Shown here: positions 34,522 through 45,281 of the stretch, piece by piece | Numbering within the stretch: position 1 is the stretch's first letter | Layout of the letters: each line of letters opens with the position of its first letter | Notes under the pieces: generated by a model | What the model was told of the DNA's origin: nothing | Seen by the model: the letters and a program-made list of their open reading frames with translations, nothing else | The model's database searches: none | Assembly (NCBI RefSeq): GCF_007994075.1 | Contig: NZ_VIWU01000001.1 | Location: 8,060,001-8,124,000, forward strand | Origin: Pseudonocardia hierapolitana | GTDB taxonomy: Bacteria > Actinomycetota > Actinomycetes > Mycobacteriales > Pseudonocardiaceae | Length of the DNA: 64,000 nt | Direction of reading: 5' to 3' | Program-made: the position numbers and the translations under genes

Positions 34522-35049
34522 ATGACCACGACCGGAACGACAGCAGAATCGAGCCTGCTCGCGAGCGCGTTCCGGGACGCCTTCCGCCACCACCCCGCCG
34601 GCGTCGCCGTGGTCACCGCCCGCGACGGCGCCGGTGCGCCGGTGGGGCTCACGGCGTCGTCGGTGGCGTCGGTGTCGCTGACGCCGCCCGCGCTCGTCCT
34701 GTCGATCTCGCACCGGACGAGCGCGGCCGCGGCGTTGCTCGCCGCCGACTCGTTCCTCGTCCACCTCCTGGAGGCGCGCAACGTCGGCCTGGCCCGGCGC
34801 TTCGCGACGTCGGGTGCGGATCGGTTCGGCCCGGACACCCGCTGGACGCCGCTCGTCACCGGCGAGCCGTGGCTCCCCGAGGCCCCGACGGCGCTGCGCT
34901 GCCGTCCGCTGTCGCGCACCCGCGTCGGGGACGCGACGGTGGTGACCGCGGAGGTGGCGGGGGTGCGCTCGTCGGGGCGGGCCGGCGAGCCGCTGGTCCA
35001 CCACGACCGCGGCTACCACGTCCTCGGGCCGGCACTTCCCGCGTCCTGA
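34522..35049 (+). CDS. Flavin reductase-like domain protein
   Basis: A 175-residue FMN-binding split-barrel protein of the flavin reductase (HpaC/DIM6-NTAB) family: [40 protein letters not shown] and [18 protein letters not shown]. It would supply reduced flavin to a partner monooxygenase; none is adjacent. It begins 4 bases after sodA, an arrangement that might couple flavin reduction and superoxide removal (inference). Confidence 0.88.
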   Translation: MTTTGTTAESSLLASAFRDAFRHHPAGVAVVTARDGAGAPVGLTASSVASVSLTPPALVLSISHRTSAAAALLAADSFLVHLLEARNVGLARRFATSGADRFGPDTRWTPLVTGEPWLPEAPTALRCRPLSRTRVGDATVVTAEVAGVRSSGRAGEPLVHHDRGYHVLGPALPAS

Positions 35050-35100
35050 CAGAACGGCCTCGGATCGGAGCGGCGCGAACGGGCGGGACGGAGGACCATC

Positions 35101-35115
35101 GGGGTGGAACACCCC
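35101..35115 (+). promoter_or_regulatory. Small hairpin directly before the ClpC-like ribosome site
   Basis: GGGGTG and CACCCC pair across a GAA loop. The hairpin ends one base before the AGGAGG ribosome site of the ATPase gene. It could be a repressor site or an RNA element that limits ribosome access, for example with temperature (inference). Confidence 0.4.
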
Positions 35116-35126
35116 AGGAGGTGGAC

Positions 35127-37202
<2,076 letters not shown>

Positions 37203-37300
37203 CCCCTCCCGGTCATCTCGCGGCTGTCAGAGGACCGCCCTCGCGTCGATCGTGGCCGGCGCGCGGGCTCTGACGCCAGATGGGCAGGGTCGTGCCGCGG

Positions 37301-37426
37301 TCAGTCGAAGGCGCCGGCGACGTAGAGGCCGACGGCGAAGCCGGCCACGGCCAGCCACAACAGGAAGAAGAACAACCGTGGGGAGACCGGCGCCGTCGAT
37401 CTGCGTCGGACCCGCCCGTGCGTCAT
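37301..37426 (-). CDS. Small single-pass membrane protein
   Basis: A possible 41-residue protein, MTHGRVRRRSTAPVSP followed by one hydrophobic helix (LFFFLLWLAVAGFAVGLYVA). Basic residues before the helix predict an inside-facing N-terminus. It is the only plausible gene in the 440-bp space between the ClpC-like gene and the aldo/keto reductase. No homologue was recognised. Confidence 0.45.
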   Translation of the reverse strand: MTHGRVRRRSTAPVSPRLFFFLLWLAVAGFAVGLYVAGAFD

Positions 37427-37600
37427 GCCGCCAGCCTGACAACACGTCATCGGAAGACACAGCGACTCACGTCGACATTGACGACTTCCTAACGCCCGCA
37501 GAGCCGTCCTCGCTGCCATCGTGCACGCCGCGCATCGTCGCGGCCGCGGCGTGGCCCTGGATGCTCGGCGCCGAGATCCGCGTGAGGCCCCGCCCCTGCC

Positions 37601-37627
37601 GGCCCGGCCCCGTTGTGGGGTCGGGCC
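37601..37627 (-). terminator. Hairpin downstream of the aldo/keto reductase gene
   Basis: GGCCCGGCCCC (37601-37611) pairs with GGGGTCGGGCC (37617-37627) across a 5-base loop, with one G-T wobble. It lies 15 bases beyond the reductase stop. No T tract follows, as is common for high-GC terminators. Confidence 0.6.
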
Positions 37628-37642
37628 GGGCCATGACGGGAC

Positions 37643-38503
37643 TTATGTGGCGTCGAGCATGGCGATCTGCTCACGGGTGAGCTGCAGTTCGGCAGCTGCG
37701 GCGGAGTCGCGGATCGTGTCCGGGCGGCTGGAGCCGGGGATCGGGATCACACACGGGGAGGTGGCCAGCATCCAGGCCAGCGTCACCTGCTGTGGGCTCG
37801 TCCCGAGCGTCCGGGCGACGTCGCCGAACGCCGAGTGCGCCGACCCGAGCGCCGACGCGCGGGAGATCCCGCCCAGCGGGCTCCACGGCAGGAATGCGAT
37901 GCCGAGTTCATGGCACAGGCGCAGTTCCGGTTCACTGCTGCGGAAGGCGGGCGAGTACTGGTTCTGCACGGAGACCAGGCGTCCGCCGAGGATGTCGTTG
38001 GCGAGCCGGATCTGGTCGACGTCGGCGTTGGAGATGCCGGCCATGCGGATCTTTCCGGCGTCGAGCAGGTCCCGGATGGTTCCGATCGAGTCGGCGTAGG
38101 GCACGCTCGGGTCGGGGCGGTGGAACTGGTAGAGGTCGATGGCCTCGACGTTCAGGCGCTTCAGCGACGCCTCGCAGGCCTGCACGAGGTAGGAGGGTGA
38201 CCCGTTCAGGGTCCAGCTGCCGTCGCCGGGCCGCAGGTGCCCACCCTTGGTGGCCACCACGACATGCGAGGTGTCGGCTCCGTAGCTCGCGATGGCCGCT
38301 GAGATCAACGACTCGTTGTGGCCCACGTCGTCCGCGGTCAGGTGGTACGCGTCCGCGGTGTCGATGAGAGTGATGCCGGCATCGAGCGCGGCGTGGATCG
38401 TGGCGACCGAGCGGGCCTCGTCAGGCCGCCCTTCGATGGACATCGGCATGCCGCCGAGTCCGATGGCGCTGACCTTCGTGTCGCCGATGTGACGGAACTG
38501 CAC
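37643..38503 (-). CDS. Aldo/keto reductase
   Basis: A 286-residue NADPH-dependent reductase. The barrel motifs GLGGMPMSIEGRPDEA, LIDTADAYHLTADDVGHNE (catalytic Asp and Tyr), VVATKGGHLRPGDGSW (catalytic Lys) and DLYQFHRPDPSVPYADSI are present. It should reduce aldehydes or ketones to alcohols. The start is GTG. The gene diverges from a LysR regulator at 38631, its likely controller, across 127 bp that include a CCAAC/GTTGG palindrome. Confidence 0.92.
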   Translation of the reverse strand: MQFRHIGDTKVSAIGLGGMPMSIEGRPDEARSVATIHAALDAGITLIDTADAYHLTADDVGHNESLISAAIASYGADTSHVVVATKGGHLRPGDGSWTLNGSPSYLVQACEASLKRLNVEAIDLYQFHRPDPSVPYADSIGTIRDLLDAGKIRMAGISNADVDQIRLANDILGGRLVSVQNQYSPAFRSSEPELRLCHELGIAFLPWSPLGGISRASALGSAHSAFGDVARTLGTSPQQVTLAWMLATSPCVIPIPGSSRPDTIRDSAAAAELQLTREQIAMLDAT

Positions 38504-38585
38504 GGAGTCCTCCGGGTTCTGGGGTGTCGGGTCAGTGGATCGTGAGCCTGACCCGAGCCACGGTCGGCGCCCGAGATTCAGTTGT

Positions 38586-38596
38586 CCAACAGTTGG
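38586..38596. promoter_or_regulatory. Palindrome CCAACAGTTGG in the reductase/LysR divergent region
   Basis: A perfect 11-bp inverted repeat (CCAAC-A-GTTGG) about 35 bases before the LysR GTG. Size and position fit a LysR recognition site that overlaps the regulator's own promoter. A looser CAGTTG lies just upstream. Confidence 0.45.
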
Positions 38597-38630
38597 AAGA
38601 GCAGACAGTCAGGAGCTACGATTCTAGACC

Positions 38631-39512
38631 GTGGACCTGCGGCAGCTCGAGCACTTCGTCACGGTTGCCGACGAGATGCACTTCACGCGCGCCGCCGAGC
38701 GGTTGTTCATCTCCCAGTCCGGGTTGTCGGCGTCGATCCGCGCCCTGGAGAAGGAGCTCGCCGCCGAGCTGTTCATCCGCAACACCCGCCGCATGGAGCT
38801 GACCGACGCCGGGCGGGCTCTGCTCGAGGAATCGCGGCGGACCCTCGCGAGCGCGGCAGCCGCCCGGGACGCGGTCGCGGCGGTGCGAGGGCTGCACCGA
38901 GGCACGCTGCGGGTGGGCACCGAGCAGTGTCTGGGGGTCGTCGACGTCGCCGCGGAGTTGGCACGGTTCCACCAGGCCCACCCGGGCGTCGAGCTGTCGG
39001 TGCAGCAGGCCGGTTCAGCCCATCTGGTGGAAGAGGTCCGACTCGGCCGGCTGGACATCGCGTTCGTCGCCGAACCCGCACAACCGCCCGAGGACGTGTC
39101 GTTCCTGCGCCTCGCCAGCGAACCGATGATGCTGATCTGCCACCCGGAGCACCCGCTGGCCGGCCGCGAGCAGATCGAGTGGGCGGCACTCGCCGGCGCG
39201 GCCTTCGTCGACTTCCACCCGAGCTGGGGATCGCGACGGACGACCGACCGCGGGTTCGCCGCCGCCGGCCTCAGCCGCGCGGTCGCGTCCGAGGTCAACG
39301 ACGTGCACACACTGCTGGACCTGGTCGGGCGCGGTCTGGGTCTCGCCGTCGTGCCGGGACCGATCGCCCGCAAGAAGGCGCACAAACTCAGCGTCGTTGC
39401 CCTACCTGCCGATGCGCCGCGCTGGGACGTGGCCATCGCCCGCCCCGACACGGCGACCACGCTTGCGGCGGCCGAGTTCCTGGCCCCGATCCGCAAGCGC
39501 TTCAAGGCCTGA
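38631..39512 (+). CDS. LysR-family transcriptional regulator
   Basis: A 293-residue LysR protein with a GTG start. The helix-turn-helix is in LEHFVTVADEMHFTRAAERL and FISQSGLSASIRALEKELAA; the effector domain begins near residue 90 ([20 protein letters not shown]). It diverges from the aldo/keto reductase and probably regulates it. The gene is followed by 88 bases without a recognisable feature, then the convergent permease gene. Confidence 0.9.
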   Translation: MDLRQLEHFVTVADEMHFTRAAERLFISQSGLSASIRALEKELAAELFIRNTRRMELTDAGRALLEESRRTLASAAAARDAVAAVRGLHRGTLRVGTEQCLGVVDVAAELARFHQAHPGVELSVQQAGSAHLVEEVRLGRLDIAFVAEPAQPPEDVSFLRLASEPMMLICHPEHPLAGREQIEWAALAGAAFVDFHPSWGSRRTTDRGFAAAGLSRAVASEVNDVHTLLDLVGRGLGLAVVPGPIARKKAHKLSVVALPADAPRWDVAIARPDTATTLAAAEFLAPIRKRFKA

Positions 39513-39600
39513 GCGCCTGGCCCAGCCGCACGCGGGCGAGCCGCACGGCGTCGGCCGGTTGCTCGGGCCGGGTGAAGCGCGGGCGGGCTGGACGCGCCGA

Positions 39601-40704
39601 TCAGGCCCGGTCGACCGGCAGGTCGAGCACGGCCCTGCGGCGCTGCGCGAGCGCGCCGTACGCCGCCCCCATGGCGAGGATCAGCGGGAGCACGTTGATC
39701 CAGGGCGAGGAGGTGCCGGTGACGTCCGGGTAGTTCGCGACGATCAGGCCGCCGCACGCCAGCAGCGCGGCACCGGCGAGGACGGGCGCGATCCGGGTGG
39801 CCCACGCGGAGCCGGTGACCAGCCCCAGCGCCGCGGCCCGCACGACGCTCGCGCAGCAGGCGGTCATCAGCACGATGACCGCGAGCGACGTGACGCCGGA
39901 GATCGCCGGGAAGAGCCCGACGAACGGGTCGGCGCCGACGATCGCGAACGGCACCACCAGCAGCGCGCCGATCACGACCTGCACCGCGACGCCGACGTGC
40001 GGCGTGGCCCGCGTGGGATGGGTGCGGGCCAGCGCCGCAGGGAGCAGCCCGGCCCTCCCGAGGGCGAACATGTACCGGGTGGCCATGCTGTGGAATGCCA
40101 CCGTGGCCCCGAGGAAGCTCGCCGCCACCACGAACCCGAGCACGGGCCCGGTCCACGCCCCGAGGTAGGTGGCGAAGACCCCGAAGACGAGGGAGCCGGG
40201 GTCGGCCTGCGCCGTGGCACGCACGTCCGGCACGGCCGCGACCACGGCCGCTGTGGCCACGAGGAACACCACGCCGAGCAGGAGCAGGGCCAGGTACGTC
40301 GCCACGGCGACGGTGCGGCGGGCGTCGCGCGCCTCCTCGCAGTACGCGGCTGCGGCTTCGTAGCCGGAGAAGGACAGCAACACGAACACGACCGACAGTC
40401 CGAGCCTGCCGCCGAGCAGCGCCGCGGGCGCCGTCGCGTCGATGACCGGGCCCGCCGGTCCGCGCACCAGGACGGCCACCACGAGCGAGGCGAGCAACGC
40501 GAACTGCACCCCGACGATGCCGACGATCACGAAGAGGGTGGCGGGCTCGGCGCCGAACGCGAGGCTGAGCGACAGGTTCGAGGCCAGTGCGGTGATCGGA
40601 GCCGTGGCGCCGACCACCATCGCGACCATGCCGGGCACGCCGATGGCACCGGCCCGGAGGGCGCGTGGAGCGGGTTCCTGCTGCTTGCGGGGGTCGAGCG
40701 TCAT
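39601..40704 (-). CDS. APC-superfamily amino-acid permease, internally shortened
   Basis: A 367-residue polytopic protein of the APC family. The first helix (GVPGMVAMVVGATAPITALA), the helix 6 region VVFVLLSFSGYEAAAAYCEE with ARDARRTVAVATYLALLL, and the following SMATRYMFALGRAGLLPAAL are typical. Family members normally have about 450-500 residues and 12 helices; here the first helix is followed after one more helix by what looks like helix 6, so roughly 100 residues (helices 2-5) appear to be missing in frame. It may be non-functional or a natural short form. It is the last gene of the TetR-flanked operon. Confidence 0.7.
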   Translation of the reverse strand: MTLDPRKQQEPAPRALRAGAIGVPGMVAMVVGATAPITALASNLSLSLAFGAEPATLFVIVGIVGVQFALLASLVVAVLVRGPAGPVIDATAPAALLGGRLGLSVVFVLLSFSGYEAAAAYCEEARDARRTVAVATYLALLLLGVVFLVATAAVVAAVPDVRATAQADPGSLVFGVFATYLGAWTGPVLGFVVAASFLGATVAFHSMATRYMFALGRAGLLPAALARTHPTRATPHVGVAVQVVIGALLVVPFAIVGADPFVGLFPAISGVTSLAVIVLMTACCASVVRAAALGLVTGSAWATRIAPVLAGAALLACGGLIVANYPDVTGTSSPWINVLPLILAMGAAYGALAQRRRAVLDLPVDRA

Positions 40705-40724
40705 TGCAGACCTCCGGGGGTGGG

Positions 40725-41936
40725 TCAGGGAGCCAGTACGTCGTCCAGCCAGTCGTAGATCGCGCCCGCTGCACGGCGCAGGACGTCGACCTGGTTGTGC
40801 AGGGCGCCTCCGAAGCCGGCGTCGAAGGCGAGGAGGGTGGCCGGCGCGGTGAGGTGGGCGAGGAGCTGCGCGGGCTGACCGCCGAGGGTCTGGTCGTGCT
40901 CGCCGTCGACCACCAGGACAGGGCAGGTGATCTTCTCGGCGACGCCGTCGGCGACGGTGAAGTCGGCCCAGCGCGCGTAGAGCGCGTGGGTGGTGGGCAC
41001 GCCCATCACCCAGCGGCCGTGCTCGGAGAACCAGCGGATCGTGCCGTCCTCGTCGATGCGGCGCTCGATCAGCTCGTCGAGCTCCGGGTCGTGCCCGGCG
41101 CGCAGCCGGGCGAGCGTCGCGTCCCGTTCGCCGGGCGGCGTGCGCAGGACGTAGTCCAGCGGCACCGTCGCCATGTCGTACACGCCGTCGAACGCGACGA
41201 CCGCGGCGATCCGGTCGTCGAAGGCCGCCGCGCGCGGCGCGAGCACGCCGCCCATGCTGATCCCGAGCAGCCCGATCCGGTCGGCCCGCACGTCCGGGCG
41301 GGCGGCGGCGAGATCGAGCACCGGGCCGACGACGCGCTCCCAGTCCGGGCGGAACGGCAGTCCGAGCTCGCGGATCACCTGGCCCTGCCCCGGGCCCTCG
41401 AAGGCGAGCACGTGGTAGCCGCGCTCCTGCCCGGCGCGCCCGACCATGGACCAGATCTCCTCCCCTGTGCCGTCGAACCCGTTGTGCGCCACGACCAGCG
41501 GCCTCGGCTCGCCGGCGCCGCAGGAGAAGAAGTAGCCGGGCAGGGTCACCCCCTCGTAGGGGATCTCGAGGACCTCGGCCGGCGGCGCGAAGAGCCCCGC
41601 AGCTCTCCGGAACGCCTGGACGCCCCGTGCCGCCGCGGTGCGGATGCGGGGGTCGGCCGGGTTGCCGTGGAGGAAGAACTCGGAGGTCCGGAAGTAGTTG
41701 GCCGCGCGCAGGAACGCGTCCCGGGCACTGATCCGGTGACCGCCGGCCAGCGCCTCCTCGCCCCGGGCGAGCACCCACTCGGCAGTGGCCGTCCACTCGC
41801 GGTACCAGCTGTCGTCGTCGCTCTCGACGACCCGACGGGCGGTGGCGAGGCACTCCCCGATCTCGGCGGCGCCGTAGGGCGTCTGCCCCATGACCCGCAG
41901 CAGCTCGAACTCGTACTGCGGGTTCTGCGCGAACAC
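40725..41936 (-). CDS. Alpha/beta hydrolase (acyl/dienelactone-type with N-terminal helical cap)
   Basis: A 403-residue hydrolase with an N-terminal helical region of about 130 residues, like 2,6-dihydroxypseudooxynicotine hydrolase and related C-C or ester hydrolases. The nucleophile elbow is LLGISMGGVL, the acid lies in PVLVVDGEHDQT, and a histidine in GGALHNQVDVL could complete the triad. FEGPGQGQV is a recognised family stretch. The GTG start lies 1 base after the NmrA-like stop, so the two are coupled. Substrate unknown. Confidence 0.83.
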   Translation of the reverse strand: MFAQNPQYEFELLRVMGQTPYGAAEIGECLATARRVVESDDDSWYREWTATAEWVLARGEEALAGGHRISARDAFLRAANYFRTSEFFLHGNPADPRIRTAAARGVQAFRRAAGLFAPPAEVLEIPYEGVTLPGYFFSCGAGEPRPLVVAHNGFDGTGEEIWSMVGRAGQERGYHVLAFEGPGQGQVIRELGLPFRPDWERVVGPVLDLAAARPDVRADRIGLLGISMGGVLAPRAAAFDDRIAAVVAFDGVYDMATVPLDYVLRTPPGERDATLARLRAGHDPELDELIERRIDEDGTIRWFSEHGRWVMGVPTTHALYARWADFTVADGVAEKITCPVLVVDGEHDQTLGGQPAQLLAHLTAPATLLAFDAGFGGALHNQVDVLRRAAGAIYDWLDDVLAP

Positions 41937-41937
41937 C

Positions 41938-42774
41938 TCACGACGTCATCCCGGCCGGGAGGCAGGCCTCCCCCACGACCTCCCGGAACGACCGCGGCGG
42001 GCGCCCCGTGACGTCCTGCACGGAGGAGGTGGTGCGGTCCTCGGCACCTCGGGCGATGTCCGCGTCGAGGCCGGCGAGCAGCGCGGAGAAGTCGGGCGGG
42101 TAACCCGCCGCCACGAAGCGCTCGGTCAGCTCCGCGACGCCGACCGCCCGGTGGCGGACGGCGCGACCGGTGGCCTCGGTCAGCACGGCGGCGGCGTCGG
42201 AGTAGCTCAGCGCCTCCGGCCCGGTGAGCACGTACTCGCCGACGTGCGGCTCCTCGTCGGACAGGGCGTGCGCGGCCACCGCCGCGATGTCGCCCGCGTC
42301 GACGAACGCCAGGCGCCCGCCGCCGGTGGCCGTGACGATCTCGCCGTCGGCCCGCGCGGACCGGGCGTGCGGGTGGTCGCCGAGGAAGTTCTGCATGAAC
42401 CAGGACGGGCGCAGCACCGTCGGCTCGGGAACGCTCGCGCGCACCATCCGGTGCAGCTCACCCAGGCCGGGCGCACCCTCCGGCACCGCCGACGAGCTGA
42501 GCAGCACCACCCGCCGCACTCCGCGCTCCCGCGCCGCATCGAGGAACGGCACCACGAGCGGGGCGGGGTCGGCGACTCCGACCGGAGCGACCAGGTAGAC
42601 GGCGCGCACACCGTCGAGTGCGGCCGCGTGCGTTGCGGGGTCGGCCCACTCGAAGGAGACCTGCCCGGCCGTGGGCCGACGGCTCGCGACGCGCACGGGA
42701 ACGTCGCGATCGCGGAGGGCGGCGGCGACCCGGCTGCCGGTGGTCCCGGTACCGCCGGTGACGAGGACGGTCAT
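41938..42774 (-). CDS. NmrA/atypical SDR NAD(P)-binding protein
   Basis: A 278-residue protein with the atypical Rossmann motif MTVLVTGGTGTTGSRVAAAL, the stretch VYLVAPVGVADPAPLVVPFL and PTVLRPSWFMQNFLGDH, all typical of NmrA/QOR2-like SDRs. The classical catalytic YxxxK is not obvious, as usual in this group. It may reduce a quinone or sense NADP(H). Its ATG overlaps the SnoaL-like stop (ATGA). Second gene of the TetR-flanked operon. Confidence 0.85.
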   Translation of the reverse strand: MTVLVTGGTGTTGSRVAAALRDRDVPVRVASRRPTAGQVSFEWADPATHAAALDGVRAVYLVAPVGVADPAPLVVPFLDAARERGVRRVVLLSSSAVPEGAPGLGELHRMVRASVPEPTVLRPSWFMQNFLGDHPHARSARADGEIVTATGGGRLAFVDAGDIAAVAAHALSDEEPHVGEYVLTGPEALSYSDAAAVLTEATGRAVRHRAVGVAELTERFVAAGYPPDFSALLAGLDADIARGAEDRTTSSVQDVTGRPPRSFREVVGEACLPAGMTS

Positions 42775-43208
42775 CGGTCGCCGCCCGAGACGCCGAACGC
42801 GGTCAGTTCGTCCGCGCCGCCGAGCGCCTCGGCGGCCGCGAGCGGGCTCCAGTAGTCGCGGTAGCCCGCGATCTCCCCGTTCCGGACGGTGATCACGGAG
42901 ATGTAGCGCATCCGGTACGGCCGCCCGGTCCGCACCGCGATGCCGTCCACCTCGAACTCCACGACGACGACCTCCGGGTCGGCCGTCCGGTGAACCGTTC
43001 TGCTCGTGATCGCCCGCAGGTCGACGTGGTCGGTGTAGTCGCGCAGGTACTCCGCCACGGCGGCGCGCCCGTCCAGCCGCTGCGGGTAGCCGTCGGGCGC
43101 GAACGGGAACTCCATGGCCCCGTCGACGGCCCACAGACCGGCGAACCCGGCCATGTCGTGGGCGAGCAGCAGGTCCATGGCCCGGTCGACGACGTCGAGC
43201 GTTGTCAT
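42771..43208 (-). CDS. SnoaL-like (NTF2-fold) protein
   Basis: A 145-residue NTF2-fold protein (DRAMDLLLAHDMAGFAGLWA, EFPFAPDGYPQRLDGRAAVA, ITVRNGEIAGYRDYWSPLAA). Members are cyclases, isomerases or ketosteroid-isomerase-like enzymes; catalytic residues vary. It is the first gene of the operon, with a clear ribosome site (AAAGGAGTG) 8 bases before the ATG, and diverges from the TetR gene across an operator. Confidence 0.85.
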   Translation of the reverse strand: MTTLDVVDRAMDLLLAHDMAGFAGLWAVDGAMEFPFAPDGYPQRLDGRAAVAEYLRDYTDHVDLRAITSRTVHRTADPEVVVVEFEVDGIAVRTGRPYRMRYISVITVRNGEIAGYRDYWSPLAAAEALGGADELTAFGVSGGDR

Positions 43209-43226
43209 CCGACACTCCTTTCAAAT

Positions 43227-43278
43227 GGACGAGACGGTCCCGTCCCGACCACAGTAGCGGGACGGGACCGTGTCGTCC
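43227..43278. promoter_or_regulatory. Double TetR-type operator
   Basis: Two 20-base arms (43227-43246 and 43259-43278), inverted and matching at 19 of 20 positions, separated by 12 bases. Each arm also contains its own near-palindrome around GACGGTCCCGTC/GACGGGACCGTG. This is the only intergenic space between the SnoaL-like operon and the TetR gene, so one repressor can control both directions. Confidence 0.75.
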
Positions 43279-43902
43279 ATGCCATACTCGGCGGCCGTGG
43301 GAGTCACCCAGAAGCGGACGCCGACCGGCGCGGCCGTCCTGCAGGCCGACGTCACACGGGCGATCACCGAGGCCGTGCTCGACGAGCTGGCCGAGACCGG
43401 CTACGGCAAGCTCTCGATGGAGGCCGTCGCCCGGCGGGCCGGCGTCGGCAAGAGCGCGCTGTACCGGCGCTGGCCGTCGAAGCAGGAGATGGTCATGGCG
43501 GTGCTGGCGGAGTTCAGTCTCGAGCTGGCCACGGCGCCCGACAGCGGAACGCTGCGGGGCGACCTCCTCGGCATCCTGCATTCGCTGCGGGAATGGCTCA
43601 CCCACCCCCGGTTCTCGCGGATCCTCCCCGACCTCGCGGCCGAGGGCGTGCGGAACCCGGAGGTGGCCGAGGCGGTGCGGACGGCGATCGGCGAGCCGAG
43701 GCGCGCGGTCGGGGCCACCGTGCTGCGCCGCGCCGTCGACCGCGGCGAGCTGCCCGCCGACACGGACTTCGAGATGGCCCTCGACCTGATCGCGGCGCCC
43801 GTGTACTGGCGGCTCTCCGTCCGGCGGGCCCCTGCCGAGCCCGACTACCTCGACAACCTCGCCGATGTCGTGCTGCGCGCCCTGAAGGGTCGACCGTCAT
43901 GA
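43279..43902 (+). CDS. TetR-family transcriptional repressor
   Basis: A 207-residue repressor. The N-terminal helix-turn-helix reads EAVLDELAETGYGKLSMEAV then ARRAGVGKSALYRRWPSKQE; the rest is the TetR ligand-binding helix bundle of the C_11 type. The ATG at 43279 lies directly after the operator; a GTG at 43270 would be inside it. It should repress itself and the divergent SnoaL-NmrA-hydrolase-permease operon. Ligand unknown. Confidence 0.88.
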   Translation: MPYSAAVGVTQKRTPTGAAVLQADVTRAITEAVLDELAETGYGKLSMEAVARRAGVGKSALYRRWPSKQEMVMAVLAEFSLELATAPDSGTLRGDLLGILHSLREWLTHPRFSRILPDLAAEGVRNPEVAEAVRTAIGEPRRAVGATVLRRAVDRGELPADTDFEMALDLIAAPVYWRLSVRRAPAEPDYLDNLADVVLRALKGRPS

Positions 43903-44029
43903 CGCCGCCGAGCCCCTCACGCGGGGTCTGCCGCACCCACTGCTAACGCCCCGCCCCAGCCGCGCGATAGTCGCTCAGACAGCCCCGCAATGGCCATTGC
44001 GGCGCGGGCGGGAAGGCGGAAGGGGATCA

Positions 44030-44692
44030 GTGTCGATCGACCGGCCCAACGGACACAGAGCGCCGCACCTGCGGGCCGTACCGCCCAACGGGCACCGCGT
44101 TCCGCGCCCGCCCGACCCACGGATGTCAGCTGCGCCCACCGGTGCTCGGCCGGGCGACGGCGCGACGAGCATGCTTCCTCGGCTGCGCGTTCCGGCTGGG
44201 AATGCGCCCGTACCCGGACGACCCCTGCCACACCCTGCGCCAGGGTCGGCGGAGGCGACCGAACCGCTGCGTTCGATACCGCCGGGAACGGCCCGTCGTC
44301 TTCGGACGCCCCGGGTGGCCGACGAGGAGGCGACGACCCGGATCGCCACCGTGTCCCGCCCAGAACCGCCCCCCGACCGCTTGGGCGGGTCCACCGCCGC
44401 GACCCTGCTCGCTTCCGGCATCGGATGCGCCGCGTTCGGGATCGCCGTCGTCGCGGCGGAGTCCCTCCAACCGGTCAAGCAGCTGTTCACCCTCTCCACC
44501 GCGGTCGGCCCGCTCTCCGGCAAGGCGGTGGTCGCCGTAGTGATCTATCTGCTCGCCTGGGCTGCGCTGTTCCTGGCCTGCCGCAGGCGGACGATGCCCT
44601 TCGCCGCCGTGCTGCGTGTCACGGCCGTGCTCATCGGGATCGGGGTCGTCGGCACGTTCCCGCCCTTCTACGGCCTCGTCGCAGGCCACTGA
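44030..44692 (+). CDS. Membrane protein with long proline-rich N-terminus
   Basis: A 220-residue protein with a GTG start after GGAAGGCGGAAGGGG. Residues 1-125 are proline/arginine-rich and lack structure (PNGHRAP and PNGHRVP repeat there). Three hydrophobic segments follow: AATLLASGIGCAAFGIAVVA, AVVAVVIYLLAWAALFLACR and VLRVTAVLIGIGVVGTFPPF. The helix layout resembles small heme/stress-associated membrane proteins, but no family was recognised. It precedes another membrane protein by 7 bases and is probably its partner. Confidence 0.65.
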   Translation: MSIDRPNGHRAPHLRAVPPNGHRVPRPPDPRMSAAPTGARPGDGATSMLPRLRVPAGNAPVPGRPLPHPAPGSAEATEPLRSIPPGTARRLRTPRVADEEATTRIATVSRPEPPPDRLGGSTAATLLASGIGCAAFGIAVVAAESLQPVKQLFTLSTAVGPLSGKAVVAVVIYLLAWAALFLACRRRTMPFAAVLRVTAVLIGIGVVGTFPPFYGLVAGH

Positions 44693-44699
44693 TCGCGCT

Positions 44700-45254
44700 G
44701 TGTTCACCCCCAACCAGATCTTCCTCATCGTCCACATCACCGTTTCGGTCGTGTTCCTCCACGCCTTCGCGGGAGGGCTCGCCACGCTCGTCCGAGTTCG
44801 AGAGGGGGCGCTCGCCCGCCGGATCCAGGTGGCCAGCGTCGTCGGCATGGCCATCATGGCCTGGGCCACCGTGATCTCCGGGACGTGGCTGATCTACCCC
44901 GGCTACCGGGCGGAGCCCCCGGCGGGCGCGGCGCTGGAGGCCTATCCGCGCGCCTGGCTGATGAGCGGTGACGCCACCGCGTGGTGGCACACGTTCGGCA
45001 TGGAGTGGAAGGAACACGTGGGCTGGCTCGCTCCGTTCCTCGCCACCGCCGTGGCCGTCGTGGTACTGCTGCACGGAGACGCCGTCCGGCGGGACCCACG
45101 GTTGCGGCGCATTCTCGGTGTGCTCTTCACGACCGCCTTCCTCGCGACGGCGGTCGCCGCGGCGCTCGGGGCGGCGATCAACAAGGTCGCACCGAACGAC
45201 TTCTTGCTGAGTGCGGGCGTCCCCGATCTGCGAGAGCCGTTCTCTCCGCTTTGA
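44700..45254 (+). CDS. Four-helix membrane protein with conserved-looking histidines
   Basis: A 184-residue protein with a GTG start 7 bases after its partner. Four hydrophobic segments are visible, with histidines inside or at the edge of helices (FLIVHITVSVVFLHAFAGGL and WWHTFGMEWKEHVGWLAPFL). Paired helix histidines could bind haem b, but this is inference. The C-terminal half has a lumenal-looking loop YPGYRAEPPAG. No family was recognised with certainty. Confidence 0.65.
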   Translation: MFTPNQIFLIVHITVSVVFLHAFAGGLATLVRVREGALARRIQVASVVGMAIMAWATVISGTWLIYPGYRAEPPAGAALEAYPRAWLMSGDATAWWHTFGMEWKEHVGWLAPFLATAVAVVVLLHGDAVRRDPRLRRILGVLFTTAFLATAVAAALGAAINKVAPNDFLLSAGVPDLREPFSPL

Positions 45255-45281
45255 CCCGCGTTCACGCCCTGGCGATCGATC

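Noticed and set aside
37203..37300. Further gene after the ClpC-like ATPase
   Set aside because: No frame with a start, ribosome site and coding pattern was found in this stretch.
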